Source: Marinomonas algicola | Lineage (GTDB): Bacteria > Pseudomonadota > Gammaproteobacteria > Pseudomonadales > Marinomonadaceae | Length of the DNA stretch: 64,000 bases | Direction: 5' to 3' | NCBI RefSeq assembly: GCF_014805825.1 | Contig: NZ_CP061941.1 | Location: 3,100,001 to 3,164,000 of the forward strand | Shown here: positions 1 through 8,803 of the stretch, one piece after another | How positions within the stretch are numbered: the stretch's first letter is position 1 | How the letters are laid out: every line of letters begins with the position of its first letter | Translations under genes and position numbers: made by a program | The notes under the pieces: model-generated | What the model was told of the DNA's origin: nothing | The model's database searches: none | What the model saw: the letters and a program-made list of their open reading frames with translations, nothing else

Positions 1-1339
1 TGGCGAGGTCTTTGTCTGGATGCACCTCGGCTTCTGCTAAACTCACTCCCATCAAGGTAACTCGATAAGCATTTGGCATAAGATCCAAATTATCTCGAAT
101 ATGAACACTTGGAACCAAAAAACCCAAGTCTTGCGACAACTTTCTTCTCACGCCTTTAATTCTCGATAAAAGTTCACCTCCTTGTGTTTTATCTACTAAA
201 GGAATGAGTCTGTAACCCACTTCAAGGCCTAACATATCTACAGGAGCCACATCTTCCCAGCTAAGATCTTTGGTCGCTTCAGTCGGTGCTGGAGCCTCAC
301 CTGATTTTGATTGAGCGGGTTTTACACCTGTTTTTGGTTTGCTTTTCTCTTGTTTGCGATAATCTATATAATAAGCCAGACCACCAACAACCAATGCTAA
401 AGAAAGAAATGAGAAGTGTGGCATACCAGGAACTATCCCCATTATAGTCAATACCAGCGCCGCCACATACAAAGCCTTAGAGGAAGCAAACATCTGACTA
501 AAGACCTGATCCCCCATGTCACCCGTTTCATTGACACGAGTCACCATTACCGCCGCCGCTGTAGAAAGCATCAATGATGGTAATTGAGCTACCAAGCCAT
601 CACCAATTGTCAGTAAGGAATAAAGCTCAACCGCTTCTGAGAAGCTCAATCCATGCTGAGACATACCAATGGCAAGCCCACCAATGATATTGATACCCAA
701 TATCATTAGCCCTGCAATCGCATCTCCCTTTACGAACTTACTGGCACCATCCATAGAGCCATAAAACTCGGCTTCAGAAGCAATTTCTTTACGCCGTTTA
801 GTCGCCTCATCGGGATCTATCATCCCCGCATTCAAGTCCGCATCAATTGCCATTTGCTTGCCGGGCATAGCATCCAAAACAAAACGAGCACTTACCTCAG
901 ATATACGACCAGCCCCTTTAGTTACCACAGCAAAATTAATGATCATTAAAATAGCAAAGACAACAAAACCAACAACATAATTCCCCCCAATAACCACCTC
1001 ACCAAAGGCCTCAATCACCTTACCCGCCGCATCCCCACCTTCGTGACCATACAGCAGAACCACACGTGTAGAAGCCACATTAAGAGCAAGCCTCATTAAA
1101 GTAGAAACCAATAGAACGGTTGGAAACACAGCAAAATCAAGTGGTCGCATTGAATAAATGGCCACTAAAAGGACAACGATGGCCAACGCTATATTAAAGG
1201 TAAATAACACATCAAGTAAAAAAGCCGGAATAGGCAGTATCATCATTGCCAATAAAGACAACAACAAGAAAGGGACGCCTAAATGCCCTGTAACAACCGA
1301 CCTAACTCGACCTAACACTTGATTTCTATCTATTTCCAC
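1..1339 (-). CDS. flhA: Flagellar export gate protein FlhA (3' end outside window)
   Basis: FlhA is the large inner-membrane subunit of the flagellar type III export gate; its cytoplasmic ring receives chaperone-substrate complexes. About 446 residues are visible of the roughly 700 usual for the family. They comprise the N-terminal multi-helix membrane domain, with the conserved FHIPEP-type stretch containing RLALNVASTRVVLLYGHEG, a charged Lys/Pro-rich linker, and the first part of the cytoplasmic domain. The frame is open to base 1. The start is a GTG at 1337-1339 (Val-Glu-Ile-Asp-Arg-Asn), with a weak AAGG about 11 bases upstream. It follows flhB by 31 bases and is the last visible gene of the fliK-flhA transcription unit. 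Confidence 0.95.
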   Translation of the reverse strand, partial: MEIDRNQVLGRVRSVVTGHLGVPFLLLSLLAMMILPIPAFLLDVLFTFNIALAIVVLLVAIYSMRPLDFAVFPTVLLVSTLMRLALNVASTRVVLLYGHEGGDAAGKVIEAFGEVVIGGNYVVGFVVFAILMIINFAVVTKGAGRISEVSARFVLDAMPGKQMAIDADLNAGMIDPDEATKRRKEIASEAEFYGSMDGASKFVKGDAIAGLMILGINIIGGLAIGMSQHGLSFSEAVELYSLLTIGDGLVAQLPSLMLSTAAAVMVTRVNETGDMGDQVFSQMFASSKALYVAALVLTIMGIVPGMPHFSFLSLALVVGGLAYYIDYRKQEKSKPKTGVKPAQSKSGEAPAPTEATKDLSWEDVAPVDMLGLEVGYRLIPLVDKTQGGELLSRIKGVRRKLSQDLGFLVPSVHIRDNLDLMPNAYRVTLMGVSLAEAEVHPDKDLA

Positions 1340-1370
1340 TTAAAGCAATACCTTATAATCAATAGCATTT

Positions 1371-2510
1371 TTAACCACCCCACTTAAGATCTTCAGGAAC
1401 ATCCAACGGAGGTAATGGGCCAGGATCACTTGCCGCAAAGTTCTTCGCTTGCTTAAGTTGATACACATAAGCCAATAATTGAGCTACGGTTTTAAATAGC
1501 CCTTCAGGTATTTCATCACCTATCTCAGTATGATGATAAATGGCTCGAGCCAAGACTGGCGATTGTATCACAGGGATTTCATAGAAGTTTCCTACTTCCC
1601 TGATCTTTAATGCAATAACATCATGCCCTTTCGCAAGTAAAATGGGGGCAGCCTGTCCACCACTAGCATCATACTGTAAGGCAACAGAAAAGTGTGTAGG
1701 GTTAGTTATAATAACATCCGCTTTTGGCACATCGGACATCATACGCCTCATCGCCGCCTGTCTTTGCGCTTGGCGAATTTTGCCTTTTACTTCAGGATCC
1801 CCCTCTTGCTGCTTGTATTCATCTTTAACCTCTTGTTTGGTCATTTTTAACTTTTCGGCATGCGACCAGATCTGATACGGCACATCAATTGCCGCAATAA
1901 AAATAAGCGTCAAAGAAACAAAGATAAATGCCCATATTAAGATATCCACCCCATGAGCAAGCGCAAGGTCAATACTTTGAAATGTCAGCCCAAGCACTTC
2001 AACTAAATATAAATTCAAAACGATATAAGCAACGCCCATTACCAAGACAACCTTAGCAATCGACTTAAACAATTCAACTAACGATTGAGTCGAAAACATC
2101 CGCTTGATACCAGCGATAGGGTTCATTTTGCTTAATTTAGGCATCATTGGTTCCCAGGAAAAATTCAACCCTCCCATGGCAACACTACCAATAATACCCG
2201 CCACCGCAAGCACCCCCATAAGAAAGACGGTTGAATTACCAACACCTAACAGGGATTCATAGAGATGAAATATCATTCGACTAATTTCAAAAACATCTTT
2301 TCGATCAATAACAAAATTAAAGCTAAACACCCTCATTAAGTCATCGACTAACAAAGAACCAGTACCATAAATACTTACGGCGGCAACAATAAGCAAGGTT
2401 GCGGAGCTAAGGTCTTTGGATCGAGCTAAGTTACCTTTCTTTTTCGCATCACTTAGCTTTTTACTGGTAGCACTTTCGGTTTTTTCAGAACCGTCTTCAT
2501 TTTCAGCCAT
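1371..2510 (-). CDS. flhB: Flagellar export switch protein FlhB
   Basis: FlhB is the type III export component that switches substrate specificity from rod/hook to filament proteins. The 379-aa product has a Lys/Ser-rich N-terminus, four hydrophobic segments between about residues 37 and 210, and a charged cytoplasmic domain. The autocleavage motif NPTH is intact at residues 270-273, so normal cleavage and switching are expected. The C-terminal tail after residue 350 is proline-rich. The ATG overlaps the end of fliR by 8 bases, consistent with translational coupling. FliK, its switching partner, is encoded upstream in the same operon. Confidence 0.97.
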   Translation of the reverse strand: MAENEDGSEKTESATSKKLSDAKKKGNLARSKDLSSATLLIVAAVSIYGTGSLLVDDLMRVFSFNFVIDRKDVFEISRMIFHLYESLLGVGNSTVFLMGVLAVAGIIGSVAMGGLNFSWEPMMPKLSKMNPIAGIKRMFSTQSLVELFKSIAKVVLVMGVAYIVLNLYLVEVLGLTFQSIDLALAHGVDILIWAFIFVSLTLIFIAAIDVPYQIWSHAEKLKMTKQEVKDEYKQQEGDPEVKGKIRQAQRQAAMRRMMSDVPKADVIITNPTHFSVALQYDASGGQAAPILLAKGHDVIALKIREVGNFYEIPVIQSPVLARAIYHHTEIGDEIPEGLFKTVAQLLAYVYQLKQAKNFAASDPGPLPPLDVPEDLKWGG

Positions 2511-3285
2511 TTAATCGAATCCCCCATACATTCTTCAACCAATCCGTCATTTCAGTAAAGAAGAGTTTATAAATATCTAAAAAATCTTCTAACATTACCC
2601 AAAAGAAGAACATTGAAAACAACATTATGACAGGGAAACCAAGCGCAAAAATATTCAGTTGAGGAGAGGCCTTCGCTACAATACCAAAAGACAAATTCAT
2701 AATAAGCACAGCAATCGCTAAAGGCAGAACCATCAATAGCGCTTTCTCAAAAAGCCACCCCCCTAAAGTAGCCAAATCATAATATTTTTCACTAGCAAAG
2801 CCAGCCCCAACAGGCCAATAAGTAAAGCTCTCTACTAAGTACTCAAACATAACGTGATGACCATTCGTACCAATAAACGCCAAACCTGCCATGGAAAGAT
2901 AATACTGACCTAATGTTGCGACTGATATACCGTTAGCTGGGTCATTAGACATGGCAAAACCAAGACCCGCTTTCATAGCGGCCAACTGTCCCGCCAATGA
3001 AAATATTTGAAACAACACAGTAACAACAAACCCAAGAACAACCCCTATTATTAATTGCTCAAAAATGAGAACAATCATTCCTGGAGAAATCGACTCATAT
3101 TCAGGCATAGCAATAACAGGAGTGATAATAACGGAAAAAATAAAAGCGAAAGCTAATCTAACAGGGACACTAACAAGGTTGGAACCAATCAAAGGAAGCG
3201 CCATTAAAAAGGCACCTATACGGAAGAAAGGCAACAAAAAACTAAAGGTTAACTCAATTAATTGATCTGGATTTAACTCTAACAT
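2503..3285 (-). CDS. fliR: Flagellar export gate protein FliR
   Basis: FliR is an integral membrane subunit of the FliP-FliQ-FliR export gate. The protein has 260 aa and about six hydrophobic segments, the normal size and layout of the family. I chose the ATG at 3283-3285, which overlaps the fliQ stop by one base (TGATG). A GTG one codon upstream is also possible. It sits between fliQ and flhB in the conserved fliOPQR-flhBA order. Confidence 0.96.
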   Translation of the reverse strand: MLELNPDQLIELTFSFLLPFFRIGAFLMALPLIGSNLVSVPVRLAFAFIFSVIITPVIAMPEYESISPGMIVLIFEQLIIGVVLGFVVTVLFQIFSLAGQLAAMKAGLGFAMSNDPANGISVATLGQYYLSMAGLAFIGTNGHHVMFEYLVESFTYWPVGAGFASEKYYDLATLGGWLFEKALLMVLPLAIAVLIMNLSFGIVAKASPQLNIFALGFPVIMLFSMFFFWVMLEDFLDIYKLFFTEMTDWLKNVWGIRLNG

Positions 3286-3554
3286 CACCCAATGATCATT
3301 GGAATATCAGTAAATAATTGAATAGTAAAATCGGTTAACTGCATAAGAATCCATGGTCCAAGATACATAATAACCCCAAGAGTTATAATAAACTTAGGAA
3401 GGAAGGAAAGAGTTTGCTCATTAATTTGAGTTGCCGCTTGAAAAACACTCACGACAAGACCTGCTACCAACCCTGGCACCATCAATGCTGTAACCAAAAT
3501 AATTATCAGATAAAAGCCGCGACCATAAAGATCTAAAACAACCTGAGGATCCAT
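3285..3554 (-). CDS. fliQ: Flagellar export gate protein FliQ
   Basis: FliQ is a small two-helix subunit of the export gate. The open frame extends to 3602, but family length (89 aa) and homology begin at the ATG giving Met-Asp-Pro-Gln-Val, so the start is placed at 3554, two bases after the fliP stop. Two long hydrophobic helices flank the loop containing AATQINEQTLSF, which is typical of FliQ. The stop overlaps the fliR start. Confidence 0.95.
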   Translation of the reverse strand: MDPQVVLDLYGRGFYLIIILVTALMVPGLVAGLVVSVFQAATQINEQTLSFLPKFIITLGVIMYLGPWILMQLTDFTIQLFTDIPMIIG

Positions 3555-3556
3555 AG

Positions 3557-4297
3557 TTAAATACCAAAACTTGCCGCTAATGTACCCATTATCATAGACC
3601 AACCGTCCACCATAACAAACAACATTATTTTAAATGGTAAAGAAATAATAACTGGCGAGAGCATCATCATACCCATTGCCATCAAAACACTGGCAACAAC
3701 CAAGTCTACAATCAAAAAAGGGATAAAAATCATAAAGCCTATTTGAAAGGCGGTTTTAAGCTCACTTGTCACAAATGCAGGCATCAGTATTGTAAAAGGC
3801 AGAGTTTCGAGTGACTCTATTTGCCCCTCTTTACCCGCTAGCTTAACGAACAGAGCAATATCATCTTCTCGCGTTTGAGCCAGCATAAAATCTCTAATGG
3901 GGACAGATGCCGCCTGAACAGCGTCAAGCGAAGCGAGCTGATCATTTAAGTAAGGTTGTAACGCCTGATCATTAATACGATCCAAAGTAGGGGTCATTAT
4001 AAAAAGCGTAAGAAATAACGCCATGCCTATTAAAACTTGGTTTGAAGGCGTTGATTGAAGACCAATTGCCTGCCTTAGAATAGACAATACAATTATGATT
4101 CGAGTAAAAGAAGACATCATTATTAACGCTGACGGCAATAAAGACAGCGCCGTCATTATAAATAGGATTTGCAAGGAGACGCTATAATCCTGTGAGCCAT
4201 CGGGATTTGTCACGACAGTAACGGCCGGTAGACCAGACTCACTCAACCCATATACTGACCACAATGACAAAAATACCGTTACAATCCCTTTAAGCAT
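3557..4297 (-). CDS. fliP: Flagellar export gate protein FliP
   Basis: FliP forms the core of the export gate channel with FliQ and FliR. The protein has about 246 aa with an N-terminal signal sequence (LKGIVTVFLSLWSVYG), unusual among inner-membrane proteins but normal for FliP. Membrane segments follow, with the conserved stretch SSFTRIIIVLSILRQAIG and a C-terminal pair of helices. The ATG at 4297 is preferred over one at 4309 because GAGAG lies about 6 bases in front of it and it gives the family length. It overlaps fliO by 8 bases. Confidence 0.95.
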   Translation of the reverse strand: MLKGIVTVFLSLWSVYGLSESGLPAVTVVTNPDGSQDYSVSLQILFIMTALSLLPSALIMMSSFTRIIIVLSILRQAIGLQSTPSNQVLIGMALFLTLFIMTPTLDRINDQALQPYLNDQLASLDAVQAASVPIRDFMLAQTREDDIALFVKLAGKEGQIESLETLPFTILMPAFVTSELKTAFQIGFMIFIPFLIVDLVVASVLMAMGMMMLSPVIISLPFKIMLFVMVDGWSMIMGTLAASFGI

Positions 4298-4709
4298 GTT
4301 CACTCTCATTCACAGAGTTTTGATGCACATTCTCCTCTTCCAGTAAGTCATTAAAACTTGCTGTATCAGTAAATTCTTTAATCTTAGTAATTGAATTCGC
4401 CGTCACACCCAGCAACAACCTTTGGTTCTCCACCTCTACCATCACTAATTTTTCTTTAGACCCTAAAGATTGCACAGAAACGATTTTAATTGCAGATCGG
4501 CTGGTACCCAGCTGTAGAGATTGCAATTTCTTATAAGCAAAGAGCAGCACAGGGATTAAGACCAGAACAACACTTAACGAAAAAAACATTCGCCAAAGAG
4601 AGGAGGCTTCAGCAATTTCTGAAACACCCGTTGATGCCCCTCCAACTGGAACAAAAAAGAAACTACAGCTAACAACAAAGCATTTTATCAATAAAGAAAA
4701 AGGGCGCAA
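4290..4709 (-). CDS. fliO: Flagellar biogenesis protein FliO
   Basis: FliO is a membrane protein that helps assemble the FliP ring. The 139-aa product has a signal-like N-terminus (residues 1-25), one clear transmembrane helix around residues 41-60, and a small basic cytoplasmic domain with the FliO-type stretch VQSLGSKEKLVMVEV. The only plausible start is a TTG at 4707-4709, as the next Met is inside the transmembrane helix. Poor initiation would fit a low-abundance assembly factor (inference). It lies 2 bases after fliN and overlaps fliP. Confidence 0.9.
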   Translation of the reverse strand: MRPFSLLIKCFVVSCSFFFVPVGGASTGVSEIAEASSLWRMFFSLSVVLVLIPVLLFAYKKLQSLQLGTSRSAIKIVSVQSLGSKEKLVMVEVENQRLLLGVTANSITKIKEFTDTASFNDLLEEENVHQNSVNESEHA

Positions 4710-4711
4710 GG

Positions 4712-5170
4712 TTATTTCAATCTTCTAATACGTTCACTTGGGCTGACCACATCCGTTAAACGAATACCATAACGATCATTTACCACAACCACCTCACCAT
4801 GAGCAATCAAAGTACCGTTAACCAGAACATCTAAAGGCTCTCCAGCAAAACGATCCAGCTCCACAACAGAACCTTGAGTTAATTGCAAAAGGTTACGAAT
4901 AGCGATTTCAGTATTACCAAGCTCCATGGACAAAGTAACAGGAATATCCATGATTAAATCAAGATCAGACCCGAAATTTTGAGTAGATGGGACAGCAGAA
5001 GCAAGTTCTTCAAACTCGGCAGGCTTAACATCCTGCTCGGACATTGCCGCCGCCCATTCATCTTCTATTCCCTCACCTTCACCGGTTTCACCGGCTTCGG
5101 CCATGGCTTCAGCCCACTCATCGGCTAACGCTCCGTCCATACCTTCTTGATCAGGAGATTCTTCTGACAT
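4712..5170 (-). CDS. fliN: Flagellar motor switch protein FliN
   Basis: FliN forms the lower C-ring with FliM and affects export and switching. The C-terminal SpoA domain (about the last 75 residues, with MDIPVTLSMELG and the PLDVLVNGTLIAHGEVVVV core) is complete. The N-terminal half is long and acidic, and carries two related copies of Asp-Glu-Trp-Ala-(Glu/Ala)-Ala-Met about 25 residues apart. The ATG at 5170 (152 aa) is chosen; a GTG three codons upstream is an alternative. It follows fliM by about 12 bases. Confidence 0.95.
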   Translation of the reverse strand: MSEESPDQEGMDGALADEWAEAMAEAGETGEGEGIEDEWAAAMSEQDVKPAEFEELASAVPSTQNFGSDLDLIMDIPVTLSMELGNTEIAIRNLLQLTQGSVVELDRFAGEPLDVLVNGTLIAHGEVVVVNDRYGIRLTDVVSPSERIRRLK

Positions 5171-5182
5171 GCTATTCACTCA

Positions 5183-6151
5183 TTATTTTACAATTTTAAT
5201 ACTATCAACCATTTGAACAGAGTATCTTTCATTACTCACCCCAAGTTTACCTCTAATTGTTGGTATCCCATTGGCTTTAACAATAACATGCTCTGGCATT
5301 TCTATTGGTATCACATCCCCAGCTTTGAACTTAACAACATCGGCTAAACTAATCTTTTTTTGAACGACCGTCGCGGTTAAATTTACATTAAGATCTTCAA
5401 CATCTTGCCTTAACGATTTACCCCAACGCTCATCTTTTTCATCAACATCACTTTGTACGCCAGCGTCTAACAATTCTCGAACGGGCTCAATCATTGAATA
5501 AGGTAATGTGATATGCAATTCGCCACCACCACCATCTAACTCAATATGAAAAGTTGAAACAATAACAACCTCACTCGGGCTAACAATGTTCGCCATCGCG
5601 GGGTTTACTTCTGAACTGATGTATTCTAGTTCTAATTTTAAAACAGGAGCCCAAGCCTCTGTTAAATCAATAAAGACCTGTTCTAGCATTAATTGAACAA
5701 TACGTATTTCTGTTGGCGTAAATTCACGACCTTCGATTTTCGCATGACGACCATCACCACCAAAGAAGTTATCAACTAATTTAAAAACAAGTTTTGCATC
5801 TAAAATAAATAAAGCCGTGCTTCTTAGCGGCCTGAATTTAACAAGATTAAGACTGGTCGGAACGTACAACGTATGCACATACTCTCCAAATTTCATAATC
5901 TGTAAACCGCCAGAAGAAACATCTGCTGTCCGACGCAGTAAGTTAAAAAGACTTATACGAGTATAGCGAGCAAAACGCTCATTAATCATTTCAAGAGTTG
6001 GCATCCTGCCTCGAACAATTCGCTCTTGACTCGTTATATCATAAGATGAAATCCCATTGGGATCCTTCGGTTCATCGTCTTCTGGCTTTTCATCCGCACC
6101 ATGTAAGAGGGCATCTATTTCATCTTGAGATAATAAATCTTGTGCCGACAT
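5183..6151 (-). CDS. fliM: Flagellar motor switch protein FliM
   Basis: FliM is the C-ring protein that binds CheY-P and sets rotation direction. It has 322 aa. The N-terminal CheY-binding peptide LSQDEIDALL is at residues 7-16. It is followed by the CheC-like middle domain (about 45-230) and a C-terminal SpoA domain (about 245-320). It starts 5 bases after fliL. No missing domain or odd feature is seen. Confidence 0.97.
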   Translation of the reverse strand: MSAQDLLSQDEIDALLHGADEKPEDDEPKDPNGISSYDITSQERIVRGRMPTLEMINERFARYTRISLFNLLRRTADVSSGGLQIMKFGEYVHTLYVPTSLNLVKFRPLRSTALFILDAKLVFKLVDNFFGGDGRHAKIEGREFTPTEIRIVQLMLEQVFIDLTEAWAPVLKLELEYISSEVNPAMANIVSPSEVVIVSTFHIELDGGGGELHITLPYSMIEPVRELLDAGVQSDVDEKDERWGKSLRQDVEDLNVNLTATVVQKKISLADVVKFKAGDVIPIEMPEHVIVKANGIPTIRGKLGVSNERYSVQMVDSIKIVK

Positions 6152-6156
6152 AATCG

Positions 6157-6681
6157 TTACTGCATCACAAAGTTAGTAAACAAAACATCTTCAACACCAC
6201 CCGAGCCAGTTTCTTGAGTTAAAATTCCATTTATGGACTCGATCGAAGCGGTTTTTAAGGCTATCTTTCCTTCCAATGTCTGCAATTCATCGAAGTTCTG
6301 ATTAGCAAAAAGCAACACTAGACTGTTTCTAATAAGAGGCATATGTATTTTTATTGCGTCAATTTGTACTTGATCACGAGACTTCACAGTAAGATTAAGC
6401 TGTAAGTATCGTTGTTTGTTCGCAACAATAAAATCAACAACGAATGCAGGGTCTAGCTCTAAATATATTGCAGGGCCAGTAACTGAAGCACCGGCATCAC
6501 CACTCATTTCAGCACTTTCTTCCGCACTTGCACCTGACTCATCTTCTCCTCCTAAAAGGAAAAAAGCCGCCGCACCGCCGCCGCCAAGAACGAGCAAAAG
6601 AGCCACAACTATAATAATTAGCTTCTTTTTCCCTCCTTTTTTACCACCTTCTTCCCCAACATCTAATCCGTCTTCAGCCAT
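6157..6681 (-). CDS. fliL: Flagellar basal body protein FliL
   Basis: FliL is a single-pass inner-membrane protein near the stator that supports motor torque. The 174-aa product has a Lys/Gly-rich cytoplasmic tip, one transmembrane helix at about residues 19-42 with a Gly/Ala-rich end, an acidic Ala/Ser-rich linker, and the periplasmic FliL domain (YLELDPAFVVDF onward). A 123-base gap separates it from fliK. I found no convincing promoter there, so it is probably transcribed with fliK. Confidence 0.95.
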   Translation of the reverse strand: MAEDGLDVGEEGGKKGGKKKLIIIVVALLLVLGGGGAAAFFLLGGEDESGASAEESAEMSGDAGASVTGPAIYLELDPAFVVDFIVANKQRYLQLNLTVKSRDQVQIDAIKIHMPLIRNSLVLLFANQNFDELQTLEGKIALKTASIESINGILTQETGSGGVEDVLFTNFVMQ

Positions 6682-6804
6682 TTTACACTCTCATAATGTT
6701 TCTATAGGGTTATTATCAATATAGTACCCTAAATTTTATTAGAAATACGGTCTGCGAACCAAGACTAATCATACTTTATATGAAATCAGATAGAAAAGTA
6801 GTCG

Positions 6805-8727
6805 CTAGGCATAAAAGTCGACTCCGGTCGCATTTATATAAGATGTGTTTACCTCTTCAATATCATCTAACTCGGCGCCAAGACCGGAATTTTTCGAAAG
6901 ATTCCCCTCCCCTCCTTCTTCTTGATGTTGACCTTGTTGCTGACCTTGAGAAACATTAACATCTACTTTTGATAAATCTATACCCTGCTGAGCCAGCAAT
7001 TCTCTCAATCTCTGTATTTGATTTTCTAATAAATCTCTTGCCTGAGGTGTAGCGGCACTAAATGACACACTCGCCCCATCACTATCTAAAGACACCTTTA
7101 CAGTCAAGCTCCCTAATTCCGGTGGATCAAGGTGTATTTCAGCCGTTTGCATACCTTCTTTCATTATCCAACGAACTTTTTCCTGCATTTCTTGTGGCCA
7201 GTTAGGGTCATTCGGTAGAGCTGTCATTGTTAAAGACGACTGTGAAGACACCTGCACACCTTGGGAAGTAATAGTAAAAGCCGTTGAGCCACTTGCCGTT
7301 GAAAGCGGTGTCACTAATTTTGAATCTAGATTAGAGGCTTGTAGGCTGTCCATTTTTGATTCAAGAAGCGCTGATTTTTTCAAAAGTTCATTATCAATAA
7401 ATTCACTAGAGATAAACTCATCTATTGATGGGTCAGCCTCCGGTTGCGGCAACTTATTTTCTAGAGGCAACTTAAACTCATTAGAAAATGGCATCGTTGT
7501 CTTATTGTCACTTTTTAAGGAGGTTACAAATAAGGGGGCACTTTCATCTTTTAGAGAGTCTGGATCTAGGCCAGAGGACACATGCTCAACAGTGTTCGAA
7601 CTCTTAAATAAAGAATTCATGCCCTGAGCATGGATTACCCCTTCTTGATTTTGGTTAGCACCCTCTTTATCAACACCAACGGAATCAACGGATTGCTTGT
7701 TCATTTCCCCAAGAATCCAAGTTAAATTTACTGGGCCTAACTCATCCGCAGCACTGGTTTCTATATCACCGTCACTGGTGACCCCGGGCACAAGGTCATT
7801 TAACACGGACGCATCTATTTCACCATTATTGGCAAGTTGTAAAATTTGCTTAAGCTTGTCCTCTAAGGTTACATCATCACTTACAGGAGCAAGTGACTCC
7901 GTAATACCATCGTCGCTTAATGATAGAATAATTGAATCAACTTGCTCTTCGACAGTGTCAGTATTACCTAGGTTGAGATGTAGATTCTCCACCGCGCTAA
8001 CGTTAAATAGGTTTTCTTCCGTTCCAGAGTGTTTTAGTGGCGAGCTTTCATTGTCATCAACATTTAGATCAATCGCCAATTCATTAATAGCGACCTTTCC
8101 ATTATCAGATTCATTACTGTCAACCAACTCTGAATCTAAAGATAATATTGTATTTACATCATTAGAAAGTTGCTCAACAGATGCCGACTCTAAATTTGCA
8201 GATTCTTCTTCATTTATAGTAATTTGGACAAGATCGGATGACGACTGATTTGCTGCATATTCTTGATATGTAGGTAAAGCATTTCTAATGTTCCCAGATC
8301 CAACTTCCTTCTGAGGCGGTTCATCACGAGTATTAAGTGATTTTTTTTCAGTTTGATGCACATCTGAGTCAGTCTTAGGCAACGCATTGCCGCCATTAAG
8401 TTCGTCATTAGCCGCTTTACTATCCGCATTCTTATCAAATTTAGTATTCTGATCTTGATCATTTTCTAATTTGAGTTTGGGCGTTTTCTTCTCTGGATCG
8501 GCCATCCCTTCGGAACGACTCTCCCCAGTTGTCGAATTACCTTGATTGGCGTTTTTTTTGGTCACGGCCTCTTTATTTTCAATGCGATTGTGACTGGCCC
8601 GATCGAGAGCGTCAGCAAAACTAAGATCTCTGGCATTTGAATTAAATGCACGCGACTCACCCAATGATTGAGATACATTTTTTCGACTTGCTTCTGATGA
8701 TACAAAATTATCTAATTGCGTTAGCAT
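6805..8727 (-). CDS. fliK: Flagellar hook-length control protein FliK
   Basis: FliK is the secreted ruler that measures hook length and triggers the FlhB switch. At 640 aa it is long for the family. Residues 1 to about 500 are low-complexity, Ser/Asp/Asn/Glu-rich and poorly conserved. The C-terminal Flg_hook domain (about residues 505-600) carries the diagnostic LDPPELGSLTVKV and the helix ending LRELLAQQGIDLSKVDV, followed by a Gln/Gly/His tail. A strong GGAGG lies 5-6 bases before the ATG, and a sigma-54 promoter at 8762-8777 makes this the first gene of a fliK-to-flhA unit. Confidence 0.93.
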   Translation of the reverse strand: MLTQLDNFVSSEASRKNVSQSLGESRAFNSNARDLSFADALDRASHNRIENKEAVTKKNANQGNSTTGESRSEGMADPEKKTPKLKLENDQDQNTKFDKNADSKAANDELNGGNALPKTDSDVHQTEKKSLNTRDEPPQKEVGSGNIRNALPTYQEYAANQSSSDLVQITINEEESANLESASVEQLSNDVNTILSLDSELVDSNESDNGKVAINELAIDLNVDDNESSPLKHSGTEENLFNVSAVENLHLNLGNTDTVEEQVDSIILSLSDDGITESLAPVSDDVTLEDKLKQILQLANNGEIDASVLNDLVPGVTSDGDIETSAADELGPVNLTWILGEMNKQSVDSVGVDKEGANQNQEGVIHAQGMNSLFKSSNTVEHVSSGLDPDSLKDESAPLFVTSLKSDNKTTMPFSNEFKLPLENKLPQPEADPSIDEFISSEFIDNELLKKSALLESKMDSLQASNLDSKLVTPLSTASGSTAFTITSQGVQVSSQSSLTMTALPNDPNWPQEMQEKVRWIMKEGMQTAEIHLDPPELGSLTVKVSLDSDGASVSFSAATPQARDLLENQIQRLRELLAQQGIDLSKVDVNVSQGQQQGQHQEEGGEGNLSKNSGLGAELDDIEEVNTSYINATGVDFYA

Positions 8728-8761
8728 AGTGACCCCTCCAATACTACACGACTAATGAAGT

Positions 8762-8777
8762 AGCAAAATTAAGGCCA
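8762..8777 (-). promoter_or_regulatory. Sigma-54 promoter in front of fliK
   Basis: The minus strand reads TGGCCTTAATTTTGCT. This matches the sigma-54 pattern (TGGC at -24, TTGC at -12), with the invariant GG and GC separated by exactly the required 10 bases. Transcription should start near 8750, about 24 bases before the fliK ATG. It fits control by the sigma-54 activator FleR encoded upstream in the same locus (family knowledge plus inference). Confidence 0.75.
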
Positions 8778-8803
8778 AAACACACTTTTTATAGGTGTTT
8801 AAC

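Noticed and set aside
6682..6804. Possible sigma-54 or FliA promoter before fliL
   Set aside because: TGGTTCGCAGACCGT lacks GC at -12, and no GCCGATAA-like element is present at the right distance from a TAAA.
7697..8248. 183-codon plus-strand open frame opposite fliK
   Set aside because: It is antisense to the low-complexity Ser/Asp-rich part of fliK; its Ser-rich product has no fold-like pattern and mirrors the fliK codons.
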